Virus record (IMG/VR): IMGVR_UViG_3300025379_000005
Location: 42,652 to 106,651 of that record
DNA from: a virus
Direction: 5' to 3' (one strand)
Length of the DNA: 64,000 nucleotides
The notes under the pieces were generated by a model, which was not told the DNA's origin, searched no databases, and saw nothing but the letters and a program-made list of their open reading frames with translations. Below are positions 55,682 through 64,000 of this stretch, piece after piece. Every line of letters starts with the position of its first letter. Positions within the stretch are counted from its first letter, which is position 1. A program made the position numbers and the translations under genes.

Positions 55682-56653
55682 ATGGGAATTAAAAGAAGTC
55701 CTGCACCTTATGAATATGATGGTGACTACCTTGCTGAATGGCCTAAGTATGGACTTAACTTTGATAAGTTAAGAAGTTTAGACCCTGAAGGTGAAACCAA
55801 AAAACAAGAATATTTAATGGGGAACGTACCCCATGTAACTAGAATGTTACGTTCAGGGTTCAAACCAGAAGACTTTAGTAGTTTGCACCCAGGTATACCT
55901 TTACCAGTTTATTCTGAAGCCTGGGAACACAATATCCATCCTTCAGTATTAAATAAAGCTTATTTTGTTGGTTCATTAAAACCAGAAGACTTAGAATCTA
56001 AGCCTGATAACTTAAAAAAGTATATTAAACAACAACACAGAATTTTCCCAACAATAGATGAAGGTTCAGGTGCAGGTTATAAAAATATAATTCCAGGAAA
56101 CATGGGCCATTTTGTTAGTTCACTTATTTCTGGAGCAACTCCTGAAGAGGCAACAGAAGCACACAGACTACTTATGCCTTATGCAACTTCTAAAGACTAT
56201 ATTCTTGGTAATGAGGACTCAGAGCAACACTTTTATACACCACTAGATGAGTATGCTAAGTTTAGAAAAAATGGTGGTAGTCATGATGAGTTTAAACAAC
56301 TTCACTCTGCAATAACTGCAAGCCACAGTAGAAAAGGTATTAAACAGTCAACTCCAGAAGCCAGAGCATCATTAAGGAGTATACTTTCTAGTTATTCTGA
56401 CTATAGAGGTATGGGTTTAAGTCACCAAGACGCTGGTAAAGCGGTTTCTAAGTTTTCTGAAGGAACTTCACCACTTATAATTAAAGGTGATGAAACTTTT
56501 AGAAAAGCAATTAAACATGGTGCAACTTCTGATGAATACTGGGATGCTTCTGGTAAAAAAATGGATATGAACCAATATGCAGAAGATAGAAAAACCAAGA
56601 ATCATGCTCAAGCTTTAAGAAAAGGGACTTTTGACATTAGTTCTTTATTTTAA
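55682..56653 (+). CDS. Hypothetical protein, 323 aa
   Basis: MGIKRSPAPYEYDGDYLAEW; helical repeats with motifs such as LRSGFKPEDFSSLHPGIP, SLKPEDLESKPDNLKK and ISGATPEEATEAHRLL, reminiscent of multi-helix scaffolds. Ends at an AT-rich gap. Unknown. Confidence 0.6.
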   Translation: MGIKRSPAPYEYDGDYLAEWPKYGLNFDKLRSLDPEGETKKQEYLMGNVPHVTRMLRSGFKPEDFSSLHPGIPLPVYSEAWEHNIHPSVLNKAYFVGSLKPEDLESKPDNLKKYIKQQHRIFPTIDEGSGAGYKNIIPGNMGHFVSSLISGATPEEATEAHRLLMPYATSKDYILGNEDSEQHFYTPLDEYAKFRKNGGSHDEFKQLHSAITASHSRKGIKQSTPEARASLRSILSSYSDYRGMGLSHQDAGKAVSKFSEGTSPLIIKGDETFRKAIKHGATSDEYWDASGKKMDMNQYAEDRKTKNHAQALRKGTFDISSLF

Positions 56654-56710
56654 ACTATTGTAAAAATGCCAAAAAATCATTCTAGTTAAAGAACTATATT
56701 AAAGGAAAAA

Positions 56711-58039
56711 ATGTCAGTAGACAGTGGGATGGGGAATAAATCCGCAGATGATGACCTTGAGTCAATTGAAAACGGAACTCTTCCAGGTACTAGTAATGTT
56801 CAAAAGATTATTGGATCTTTAAAACTTAGACTAGCACAGGACAATCCAACTAATACAGACACTAATATAAATAGAACGGAAAGAGTAGATGTCACTACTC
56901 CTCCAAGAGCCCAAACACCTCTAGAACAACTAGGTTTGGGAGAAGGATTTAGTACGCCCGTGGATTATGAACTACCAAGAAGTTTAGCAAGTGCAGACAA
57001 CCCTGCAGCAACAACACCAGCAGTTACTACACCACCTGCACCACAAATGAATGTACAAGGTACACCAGCAAGTGTTGCAATGCCAGAAGGGACACCTATG
57101 GATGGTGCAGTTATGAGTTCATTCAATGCAATTGCATATGTAATTGAAAATGGTGAGGTCAAGTGTGCATCATGTGAAAACTACTACATTCCTGAAAGTG
57201 AAGCACACATTAAGTCTGCTCACTGTGGTGCTCCTGAATGCCATGATGCAAGAGAAGAAGAAGAAATGAAGAATGCTGATGGTGTTATGGTAGCATCTAA
57301 ACTTCCTGAAGATGCTGATGAGGGTGATGTTATTCGTGGTAAAATGATTAAGACCACAGATGAAGAAACTCGTCTTGCATCAACTGATGACTACCTTTCT
57401 GCTTTTGAAAAGAGTGCGAGTGATTCTACTCTTTACTACCGTGGTTACGAAGATGCAAAAGCCGGTAAACCAATGGATGAAGATCTTGCTGAACTTTCAG
57501 ATGATTATTTTCACGGTTATGACCAGTTCAAGCATTACCATGAAGGTCCTCAAAAATCTGCACCACAAAGTCTTTACGACATTAAGCCAAACAGTAATAA
57601 CAATCCTCGTATGACTCAAGGTGAAGCTGACCGAGGCCCACTTGAACTAACCGACGGTCACAGTTTTGCAACACATGCCTCTAATGATAGTTTAAAAGAA
57701 GCCGGTCCTCTTGATTTTGCCCATGCCTTAGAACAATCAGAAGAAGTAAAAAAGCAACAAAAGCAAAATATGATTATGAATATGGCTTTAATGTCTCCAA
57801 TGCATCATGAATTAGAAGAAGTAAACAATAATACTTGTAAACTTTGTGACCAACTTGGCCACACTAATTATCATGCAATGCATGAATCAATTGTGCCTCA
57901 AGGAGAAACTCCAAAACCTACATTTAATCCTAAGGGTCCAGGTAACTTTACAGATACACATCAAAATTTGCCTATAGGTGTTCTTTCTTCAAAGTTACCT
58001 TTCCCAACCGATGTTATTGAGAACTTCTTCGAGGATTAA
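56711..58039 (+). CDS. Large acidic virion/cargo-type protein, 442 aa
   Basis: Low-complexity Pro/Thr/Ala segments (ATTPAVTTPPAPQMN), CASCENYYIPESEAHIKSAH then CGAPECHD (zinc site), FEKSASDSTLYYRGYEDAKA and TCKLCDQLGHTNYHAMHES. AAAGGAAAAA site. Many such proteins surround it; it may be a scaffold or packaged protein. Confidence 0.55.
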   Translation: MSVDSGMGNKSADDDLESIENGTLPGTSNVQKIIGSLKLRLAQDNPTNTDTNINRTERVDVTTPPRAQTPLEQLGLGEGFSTPVDYELPRSLASADNPAATTPAVTTPPAPQMNVQGTPASVAMPEGTPMDGAVMSSFNAIAYVIENGEVKCASCENYYIPESEAHIKSAHCGAPECHDAREEEEMKNADGVMVASKLPEDADEGDVIRGKMIKTTDEETRLASTDDYLSAFEKSASDSTLYYRGYEDAKAGKPMDEDLAELSDDYFHGYDQFKHYHEGPQKSAPQSLYDIKPNSNNNPRMTQGEADRGPLELTDGHSFATHASNDSLKEAGPLDFAHALEQSEEVKKQQKQNMIMNMALMSPMHHELEEVNNNTCKLCDQLGHTNYHAMHESIVPQGETPKPTFNPKGPGNFTDTHQNLPIGVLSSKLPFPTDVIENFFED

Positions 58040-58641
58040 TGAATACTTGCCCACTTTGTGAAGGTACTACTATAACTAGAATTTCTAGTGTTGGTGAAGA
58101 AACTTGGTGCACTAGTTGCAGAAGTATTTTAGCTAGTGCTACACTTGATTTTAAGTTTGCTGGTAGTGAACCTGAAGCTTGTAGTCGTGATGGCCTTCCA
58201 GGTTATAAAGGACCAGGTGCAAGTGCAAAATGCTATACTTATGACCCGGGTGATGAAGTAGCAGAAAAGAAGGCAAAGCAAAGAGCCGGACAATCTGCTT
58301 ATATGGAACAAAGAAGGATGCAAAGCTCAAAGATTGTTGAAGCAATACCATTCTTTACAGAAGCACCTAGTAAAATTGTTGAAGGCATAGATTACACAGA
58401 AGAAGATGAACCTAAAGTAGCCTCAGATGTATTACAAAGAATTATTCCTGGTAGCACCGTGCAAACCGAGGATGAAGTTGAGGTAGGTAGTAACATGGAC
58501 ATTGGTTCAGGAATCACACCAATGTCATCTAAATTTTTTCACCCAACTATGGGCATCCAAAAAGATGAACTAGACCACTTGGGTAGAGCGTATTGTACAA
58601 GTTGTGGAGGAGACCATGAATTTGGTTCTCCTTGTAATTAA
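58039..58641 (+). CDS. Zinc-ribbon protein, 200 aa
   Basis: N-terminal ribbon MNTCPLCEGTTITRI...WCTSCRSIL, DFKFAGSEPEACSRDGLPGY in the middle, and a C-terminal ribbon AYCTSCGGDHEFGSPC. The middle is Glu/Asp/Ser-rich. Overlaps the upstream gene by one base. Confidence 0.6.
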   Translation: MNTCPLCEGTTITRISSVGEETWCTSCRSILASATLDFKFAGSEPEACSRDGLPGYKGPGASAKCYTYDPGDEVAEKKAKQRAGQSAYMEQRRMQSSKIVEAIPFFTEAPSKIVEGIDYTEEDEPKVASDVLQRIIPGSTVQTEDEVEVGSNMDIGSGITPMSSKFFHPTMGIQKDELDHLGRAYCTSCGGDHEFGSPCN

Positions 58642-58668
58642 TCTCAGTAAAGGGACATAGGAAATAAA

Positions 58669-59379
58669 ATGGATTATAACGAAATTATCAGAACAGCAAA
58701 TGTAACAACTGCTGACTCACAGTGGTTTAATGGTACTAACGAAAGTATCTTCAACCGCCTAGACAGATTGCAGAATGTTTTGGATGACATGAGGGTAGCA
58801 GCAAGCAACCCAAACGTTCCAGAACTTGAGCTTACTCGTCTTGCTACTTACATCACTGAACTTGATGAAGAAAAGAGTCAACTTGAAAAGTTGGCAAGTG
58901 AATGGGTTGATTACGACCACGAAGAGTACCTTCAGAGCCTCCCAGGAGGAACTGTTGCAAGTACATACCGTGTTAATCCAGCTGGAACACTTTCATTGGG
59001 TGAAGATGATGGAAGTCTCCTTTACCGCACCGCTTCTGAAGTTGAGAATGAGTTCAAAGATGCTGATTGGATTAACTTTGTAACTGCAGGTGCTGAAGTT
59101 TGGCTTGAAGACCAGAATAACGCATTGCTACAAGACCAGATTAGTACTCGTGAGGCTGCTGCTTTCTACGTTGAGAGGAAGACACTTCCAATTCTTGACA
59201 TGGAAAAGCGTGCAACTATCATTGACAATTTTATTTCTAATGTAGAAATTTGCCGCCGTGCAAAGAAGGAAAACTTAGACACAAAGAAGGCAACAACAGA
59301 GAAGAAACTCCGTGTTGCTAGCAAGTTGACTGAGCACTCAATTGATGACTCATTCGGGAATACAGTTAACTGGTTCTAG
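58669..59379 (+). CDS. Hypothetical virion-type protein, 236 aa
   Basis: MDYNEIIRTANVTTADSQWF; helical with LATYITELDEEKSQLEKLAS; codon use has more C-ending codons than neighbours, as in the SSB and other abundant proteins, suggesting high expression. Ends NTVNWF. Unknown structural or cargo protein. Confidence 0.6.
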   Translation: MDYNEIIRTANVTTADSQWFNGTNESIFNRLDRLQNVLDDMRVAASNPNVPELELTRLATYITELDEEKSQLEKLASEWVDYDHEEYLQSLPGGTVASTYRVNPAGTLSLGEDDGSLLYRTASEVENEFKDADWINFVTAGAEVWLEDQNNALLQDQISTREAAAFYVERKTLPILDMEKRATIIDNFISNVEICRRAKKENLDTKKATTEKKLRVASKLTEHSIDDSFGNTVNWF

Positions 59380-59380
59380 T

Positions 59381-59896
59381 ATGTCTGATTGGAATGGATT
59401 TCGTATCCTTGCTGAACAGGAACCTGAAAAAGAACCTGTAAAAACAGAATCAAAAAATGAACTTATTGAGTCTCTAAAGAAAACTTTGGCTGAAGCCTAT
59501 GTCCTTTACCACACCATCCACGGTTTTCACTGGAATCTTAAAGGTTCAGATTTTTATGAGTATCACAAGTTCTTCGATGAAATAGTAGATGATATTTACG
59601 AACACATTGACCCAATCGCAGAAAATATAGTAAAACTAGGTGGTGTCGCTCCATTTATGATGAGTGAACTTGCTAGTAGTTCATCAATTGAACAAGTAGG
59701 ATTAATAAGTGAAGATCCGATTGAGCTTTCTAAAAAGTTTTTAGAAATGAACACTCAATACATTGACAATATTAAAAAAGCGTTTATAATTGCCAATAAC
59801 AGTAATGAGCAAGGCGTTGCCAATTTTATTGCTGAACGGATTGACCAACACCAAAAATGGAATTGGTTCTTAAAGGCTTCACTTGGAGAAAAGTAA
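59381..59896 (+). CDS. Dps/ferritin-like protein with N-terminal tag
   Basis: 171 aa. The tag-like MSDWNGFRILAEQEPEK precedes a Dps domain: LAEAYVLYHTIHGFHWNLKG (His ligand), FYEYHKFFDEIVDDIYEHID (Asp/Glu ligands), IAENIVKLGG, and QHQKWNWFLKASLG. Dps oxidises iron and shields DNA from peroxide. In a virion/cargo block it might ride in the capsid or protect DNA on entry. The ferroxidase residues H...H...D...E appear retained. Confidence 0.8.
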   Translation: MSDWNGFRILAEQEPEKEPVKTESKNELIESLKKTLAEAYVLYHTIHGFHWNLKGSDFYEYHKFFDEIVDDIYEHIDPIAENIVKLGGVAPFMMSELASSSSIEQVGLISEDPIELSKKFLEMNTQYIDNIKKAFIIANNSNEQGVANFIAERIDQHQKWNWFLKASLGEK

Positions 59897-60127
59897 ATGG
59901 ACCCTACTGCAGAGAACATCAGTCGGGTTGTTGCCATCTTAACTGCAATTCTTAGTGGACAAGAAGATACAGCATATGCAATGGTATTAGAAAGTAATCC
60001 AGTAGAACTTTTCAGTGCATTAACTGGAGTTTTACTTTCTACACTACATACTATTGCACAAATAAATGGCCAGGAAGTGGAAGACTACTTACAACACCTA
60101 GGTATGTCGGCCTTTAATAACGAATAA
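59897..60127 (+). CDS. Hypothetical protein, 76 aa
   Basis: MDPTAENISRVVAILTAILS; hydrophobic helices (LTGVLLSTLHTIAQIN). Starts at the Dps stop. Unknown. Confidence 0.55.
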   Translation: MDPTAENISRVVAILTAILSGQEDTAYAMVLESNPVELFSALTGVLLSTLHTIAQINGQEVEDYLQHLGMSAFNNE

Positions 60128-60134
60128 TATATAT

Positions 60135-60422
60135 ATGACACAAGAATTACCAGAAGGGGTTTCCATCAATCGTAATTATGATGGTGACCTTGAAGTAGAG
60201 TTACCATTTGAAACTATTGAAATATGGCTCTGTGAAAAATGTGAACTATCCTTTGAATCTTTGCTAATAGGTAATGAAGGAAGGTACACAGGTCAAGTAA
60301 TGACCTCTGGAAATAATGCTGTCACTTGGCAAGGCCCTCTTCCTAAGTTTAAAGAAAAAGCAATAAAATTTCTTAAAGAAAATCTTGACAAGAAAGTTGA
60401 AAGACACCTAGAAAGGCACTAA
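60135..60422 (+). CDS. Hypothetical protein, 95 aa
   Basis: MTQELPEGVSINRNYDGDLE; CEKCELSFESLL gives a CxxC; basic C-terminal helix. Unknown. Confidence 0.55.
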   Translation: MTQELPEGVSINRNYDGDLEVELPFETIEIWLCEKCELSFESLLIGNEGRYTGQVMTSGNNAVTWQGPLPKFKEKAIKFLKENLDKKVERHLERH

Positions 60423-60423
60423 T

Positions 60424-60585
60424 ATGATTAGGTATTCTCAAGCACCAAAGAATTTAAAAAATGCAGTCGCAGATAATTATATTGAAGAGATGCAACAGGA
60501 AAAAAAGAAAACATCTGACTCTGAAAATAATGTAGAGGTACCAGATACCAGTACGGGTGATGATGATGGGTCAGACAATAACTAA
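60424..60585 (+). CDS. Small acidic-tailed protein, 53 aa
   Basis: MIRYSQAPKNLKNAVADNYI then an Asp/Ser/Gly tail (TSTGDDDGSDNN). Between two genes; start overlaps none. Plausible but short. Confidence 0.5.
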   Translation: MIRYSQAPKNLKNAVADNYIEEMQQEKKKTSDSENNVEVPDTSTGDDDGSDNN

Positions 60586-60596
60586 CAGGGGCTGAA

Positions 60597-61451
60597 GTGA
60601 CCGAACTAATTTCAGATGTACTAGACTTACCTGTAACACACATTATGATTCCAGACACTCAAGCAAAACTTGATGTGCCTACAGACCACTTGAGTTGGAT
60701 TGGTCAATTTATTGTTGATGAATATCACAATAAAAATATTAAAATTATCCACATTGGAGACCATGCTGACATGCCTTCTTTGTCTATGTATGACAAAGGC
60801 ATGAAAAAGATGGAAGGTCGCCGTTATCAAGATGACCTAGATGCTGCTAATGAAGCATGGAGAATTTTAAACCAACCACTCTATGACTACAATACTGGTC
60901 GTAGAAAGAATAAAGCAAAGATTTGGAATCCTGAGAGATATGTTACTCTAGGAAACCATGAAGATAGAATTAACAGGACAGTTAATGCTAATCCTCAACT
61001 TGAAGGCATGCTAAGCCTTGAAAAACTTGACTATGAAAGAAGTGGTTGGAAGGTTAGTCCTTACACTCAACCTATTTGCCTAGATGGAGTTTACTACTCA
61101 CACTTTTTCTACAATCCAATGACCGGTAAACCTTATGGTGGACAAAATATTGAAACCCGTCTTAAGACAATTGGTCACTCTTTTTCAATGGGTCACCAGC
61201 AGACACTTATGTACGGACTTAGGTTTGTTGCAGGTAAGAGTCAACATGGTCTTGTAGCCGGTGCATGTTACCTTCACGATGAAGATTATAAAGGACCCCA
61301 AGGAAATGCCCACTGGCGTGGCATTGTTGTCAAGCATCAGGTTAAAGACGGTTCTTATGACCCAATGTTTGTAAGCCTAGACTATCTTTGTCGTAGATAC
61401 GAAGGTTCTAGTCTAGAACACTTCATGAAACTTAAATATCCAAACCTGTAA
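60597..61451 (+). CDS. Calcineurin-like metallophosphoesterase
   Basis: 284 aa, GTG start. MIPDTQAKLD (D-x-[HQ]), IIHIGDHADMPSL (GDxxD), RYVTLGNHEDRINR (GNHE), VYYSHFFYNP and SFSMGHQQTLMYG (GHxx) are all in order. The fold hydrolyses phosphodi- or monoesters (DNA, RNA, nucleotides). In a genome with self-cleaving RNAs it could conceivably open 2',3'-cyclic phosphates; speculative. Confidence 0.78.
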   Translation: MTELISDVLDLPVTHIMIPDTQAKLDVPTDHLSWIGQFIVDEYHNKNIKIIHIGDHADMPSLSMYDKGMKKMEGRRYQDDLDAANEAWRILNQPLYDYNTGRRKNKAKIWNPERYVTLGNHEDRINRTVNANPQLEGMLSLEKLDYERSGWKVSPYTQPICLDGVYYSHFFYNPMTGKPYGGQNIETRLKTIGHSFSMGHQQTLMYGLRFVAGKSQHGLVAGACYLHDEDYKGPQGNAHWRGIVVKHQVKDGSYDPMFVSLDYLCRRYEGSSLEHFMKLKYPNL

Positions 61452-61490
61452 AACTCAGTAGTACTCATATTAGTACTGAACTGGAGAATT

Positions 61491-62549
61491 ATGGGTACAC
61501 GAAGAACTTTTAAGTGCAAATTTAGTGACAGAGTAACCAGTGATAATCGTGACGGGGTTGTTCAAAGTCTAATAAACCAATTTCAAGGTTTAGGTGCAGA
61601 ACCAGAAGTTACTCTTGACGGTGATACTTTCTCAATTACACTTACTATAAGTGATAATCTTACTCCAACTTTAGTTAGAGACAAACTAGCTTTAAATTAT
61701 TTTATTGACCGAGTAACTACCGGTGATAGTATCAGAAAAATTCAAATTATGAGATTGCCAAAAGCAACTACTGAAGTATTAGGTGACGGTAAAGGTCAAC
61801 TTGATGGTATTGCCCGTGATACTGGTGTTAATGAAATACTTACTGAAAACACTAAAGATGGTGAAGAAGTTGTACCAAGAGAAAAATATACTATTGGGCC
61901 TAATCCTCCAGGTATCCCTGAAAAGAAGAGAAAGACTGTAAGTGTTTTTGGTCTGGGTATGAGTAGGGGTGGAAGTTCTTGGGTTAAACAAGCAGATCCA
62001 GGCTCACTTCGAAATGAAGGACAAGCTTTTACTAGCTTGGATGATGACATTATGGGACCAGAAGATTTAGATTCAATGGCAACTAATGTTACAAAACTTC
62101 CAAAAGTTTTTGCTACTGAACAAGATGCTGGTGGTGGTGGTCAATTTGCTCAACCATTTGACAAAAAGACTGTTATGGACAGTGTCAATAGAGCACCTCA
62201 AGAAAGTCGTACACCAAGAGTAACTGTATTTAATTCAGGAAGTTCTCCAGCAAGAGCAGATGGTGGTCCAATACCATTTAACAGTTGGTTTTCAGAAGTT
62301 GGTTCAGAATCAACAATGCCTGCAGAAGAAAATGCTAAAGGACCTTTGGACTTTTCAATAGCAGCAAGTCTTAAAGGTGAAAAAACTGAATCTGAAAATG
62401 TAGAAAGTACAATTGAATTACCTGAAGCAACTCAAGGTGGAACTGTTCTTGGTCTAGAGGGCTGGTTTTCAGCAAGTTTGCATTTTGGTTATGATAATGA
62501 AGCCGGTCACAATGACGATGATGATGATGACGATGATGAGGATGATTAG
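61491..62549 (+). CDS. Hypothetical virion-type protein with poly-Asp tail, 352 aa
   Basis: MGTRRTFKCKFSDRVTSDNR; N-terminal half beta-rich, middle low complexity with F-N-S motifs (VTVFNSGSSPARADGGPIPF NSWF region), end acidic (HNDDDDDDDDEDD). TGGAGAATT site. Shares F-N-S elements with the 50690 protein. Confidence 0.55.
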   Translation: MGTRRTFKCKFSDRVTSDNRDGVVQSLINQFQGLGAEPEVTLDGDTFSITLTISDNLTPTLVRDKLALNYFIDRVTTGDSIRKIQIMRLPKATTEVLGDGKGQLDGIARDTGVNEILTENTKDGEEVVPREKYTIGPNPPGIPEKKRKTVSVFGLGMSRGGSSWVKQADPGSLRNEGQAFTSLDDDIMGPEDLDSMATNVTKLPKVFATEQDAGGGGQFAQPFDKKTVMDSVNRAPQESRTPRVTVFNSGSSPARADGGPIPFNSWFSEVGSESTMPAEENAKGPLDFSIAASLKGEKTESENVESTIELPEATQGGTVLGLEGWFSASLHFGYDNEAGHNDDDDDDDDEDD

Positions 62550-63088
62550 TGAGCTATAAAGTTTATAGTGTAGGCCAACAACCACCAAAGTTTACACCAG
62601 GTGATTTTATATTAGTTTCAACAACCGGAATACTTGCAAAGTGTATTAGAGCAGGACAATTTTTTAGATATCATGGGAAAATGAGAAACTATTCTCACTG
62701 GAACCATGCTGCTATGATTGTTGATACTGATGGTACAGTTGTTGAAGCCGCTGGTCGTGGTGTTCGTTACTCAAACATTAATGAATACAAAGAATCTGAA
62801 TATTATCTTGTAAGCACCAAACTTAATAAACAAAGTCGTGACCAAACAGTTGCAGCAGCCAGAAGTTTTGTAAAAGATAAGTATGGTTGGTTTACTATCC
62901 TTAGTATTATTTTGCAACTTATTACAGGTATTGAGTTTCAATTCTCATTTGGCAATAGTGTAATCTGTTCTGGTGTAGTTGCTCAAAGTTTATGGGCAGG
63001 TGGTGTTATTTTTGATAGTAACCCTTATCAAATAATGCCTGCTGACCTTGCAAGTGCTTATGATGTGGATTGTTATGCAAAGAACTAA
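62549..63088 (+). CDS. YiiX/NlpC-P60-like (permuted papain) hydrolase
   Basis: 179 aa, GTG start overlapping the upstream stop. FTPGDFILVSTTG, NYSHWNHAAMIVDTDG (catalytic His), VVEAAGRGVRYSNI, and SVICSGVVAQSLW (catalytic Cys after the His) show the permuted order typical of YiiX/DUF830 enzymes. Acts on amide or thioester bonds, cell wall or lipid. Could help entry through the wall. Confidence 0.65.
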   Translation: MSYKVYSVGQQPPKFTPGDFILVSTTGILAKCIRAGQFFRYHGKMRNYSHWNHAAMIVDTDGTVVEAAGRGVRYSNINEYKESEYYLVSTKLNKQSRDQTVAAARSFVKDKYGWFTILSIILQLITGIEFQFSFGNSVICSGVVAQSLWAGGVIFDSNPYQIMPADLASAYDVDCYAKN

Positions 63089-63905
63089 ACATTCTTCCCT
63101 TTATGACCGTCAAAGGCCTTTAACTTTTTCAGACCGTCATGAACTTGAAGAAATGGGTAGAGACTTAAATAGTAAAGTTCATGAGTATAACTACCTACCA
63201 TTAACCCACCCTGACTCAGACCCCTACTATGACCGTGATATTGTAAATAGGTCTGGTATGAAGGATGAGGAGTTACTATCTGAACAAAGATCACGTTATG
63301 GTTTTGATACTCATGCCGGTAGTTCTGTTAGTACAATAAATCCAGGAGAATCAGGTTTTAATATTACTCATGAAGCAGCACGTCAAATAAAAGAGTTCGG
63401 TGATGGTCATAGTGGTATTAATAAAATAGCAAATGACCCTGAAACCTACCGTGAACTACACTATTTAGTTAATAATTCTGATAGAGCAAATGTCCCTAAA
63501 TTACATAGAGGGATTACTTATTATTATGATGATAAGGAACTTGAACCGAGTAAGAAATTTTCTAAAGGTAGTACTTTTAAGTTTAATATGAGTAGTACAA
63601 GTAGTGACCCTATAGTCGCTAATGAATGGGTTTGGCGTGAGCCTCACTACCACCAACAGTTAAAAGAAAGGTTCCTTAACCCTATTGAAAGAAGGAATTG
63701 GGAACCCGTTAGAGGAAAGAAAGATAATTGTGCCGCTGTAGTACTACACTTCCCTGAAAAAACTCAAGCAGTGCAAGTAGCACCATTAACAGACTACTCG
63801 GGCCAGTGTGAGTATATAGCCGCCCCAGGCAAATTTAAAGTAACTCGTTATGCTGGTCAAGATCCAAAAGGTGTCCACCATGTTTACTTACAAAAAATTA
63901 GTTAA
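63075..63905 (+). CDS. ADP-ribosyltransferase-like protein with R-STS-QxE
   Basis: 276 aa with ATG 63075 (ATG 63060 is also possible; neither has a clear ribosome-binding site). The C-terminal half has KLHRGITYYYDD (Arg), FKFNMSSTSSDPIVAN (S-T-S), and YSGQCEYIAAPGKFKVT (Q-x-E), the catalytic triad order of C3/VIP2-type mono-ADP-ribosyltransferases. T4 Alt shows that phages inject such enzymes with DNA to modify host RNA polymerase. Overlaps the YiiX-like gene by 14 bases. Confidence 0.68.
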   Translation: MQRTKHSSLYDRQRPLTFSDRHELEEMGRDLNSKVHEYNYLPLTHPDSDPYYDRDIVNRSGMKDEELLSEQRSRYGFDTHAGSSVSTINPGESGFNITHEAARQIKEFGDGHSGINKIANDPETYRELHYLVNNSDRANVPKLHRGITYYYDDKELEPSKKFSKGSTFKFNMSSTSSDPIVANEWVWREPHYHQQLKERFLNPIERRNWEPVRGKKDNCAAVVLHFPEKTQAVQVAPLTDYSGQCEYIAAPGKFKVTRYAGQDPKGVHHVYLQKIS

Positions 63906-63907
63906 TC

Positions 63908-63936
63908 TTGTTTTTTAGAAAATAAGCATATATAGT
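63908..63936 (+). promoter_or_regulatory. Sigma70-type promoter TTGTTT-N17-TATAGT
   Basis: TTGTTT 63908-63913 and TATAGT 63931-63936, spacer 17, right after the previous stop. Confidence 0.55.
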
Positions 63937-63943
63937 AAGTATC

Positions 63944-64000
63944 ATGAAAGTTACAATTACAATTAATTACACATCCCGAAATTCACTTGATGAAAACTTG
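63944..64000 (+). CDS. Start of a gene cut by the window end
   Basis: ATG 63944 opens a frame MKVTITINYTSRNSLDENL that runs out of the window. No ribosome-binding site is seen apart from AGTAAGT. Product unknown. Confidence 0.4.
   Translation, partial: MKVTITINYTSRNSLDENL

Overview
The window is a 64 kb internal piece of a large, tailed-phage-like genome (roughly 35-40% GC by eye, almost no non-coding DNA). Two WhiB-family Fe-S proteins, a resuscitation-factor-like transglycosylase fragment and the overall gene set point to an actinobacterial host. The low GC suggests a low-GC (perhaps aquatic) actinobacterium, but the host is inferred, not shown.

Layout. (1) 1-33,910, + strand: an Ntn-hydrolase fragment, small regulators, DNA repair, then an operon with a DpdA-like base-exchange enzyme, a FEN-type exonuclease, a LuxE-like acyl-activating enzyme, a LuxC-like acyl reductase and a class III aminotransferase. 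Next come queD, queE and folE (7-deazaguanine synthesis), a dCTP deaminase/dUTPase-like protein, the replication block (helicase loader, DnaB-like helicase, primase, T4 gp32-like SSB, DnaE polymerase, RecA), GroES, nucleases, a sigma-region-4-like protein, virion-type proteins, terminase large subunit and WhiB. (2) 33,924-46,797, - strand: about 30 small accessory genes, including a MoxR/VWA pair, WhiB, DUF2786, DUF3846 and a lysozyme-fold protein. (3) 47,282-64,000, + strand: a virion/cargo block with many proteins starting M-N-W-N-x-R-Y-A, Cys-rich repeats, HNH, ParB-like, papain-like, YiiX-like and ADP-ribosyltransferase-like domains, a Dps-like ferritin and a calcineurin-like phosphoesterase.

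Two systems stand out. First, the - strand region is punctuated between genes by at least five type II hammerhead ribozymes (four canonical, one with a changed core base) and five tRNA-like elements. Three of the latter are just an acceptor stem plus T-arm, and none has a normal anticodon arm. Together with long intergenic hairpins they look like an RNA-processing scheme that cuts one polycistronic transcript into units with defined, hairpin-protected ends. Second, LuxE, LuxC and aminotransferase genes sit in one tightly overlapping operon with dpdA and next to queD/queE/folE. Their combined chemistry (acid to acyl-AMP/thioester to aldehyde to amine) would turn 7-carboxy-7-deazaguanine into 7-formyl or 7-aminomethyl derivatives without QueC/QueF, neither of which is visible here. 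This is a hypothesis.

Transcription on the + strand appears to use a recurring sigma70-type promoter, TTGATT-N17-TATAAT, found before several operons and also once on the - strand. Starts were chosen by Shine-Dalgarno context and stop/start overlaps (ATGA, TAATG), which are pervasive.
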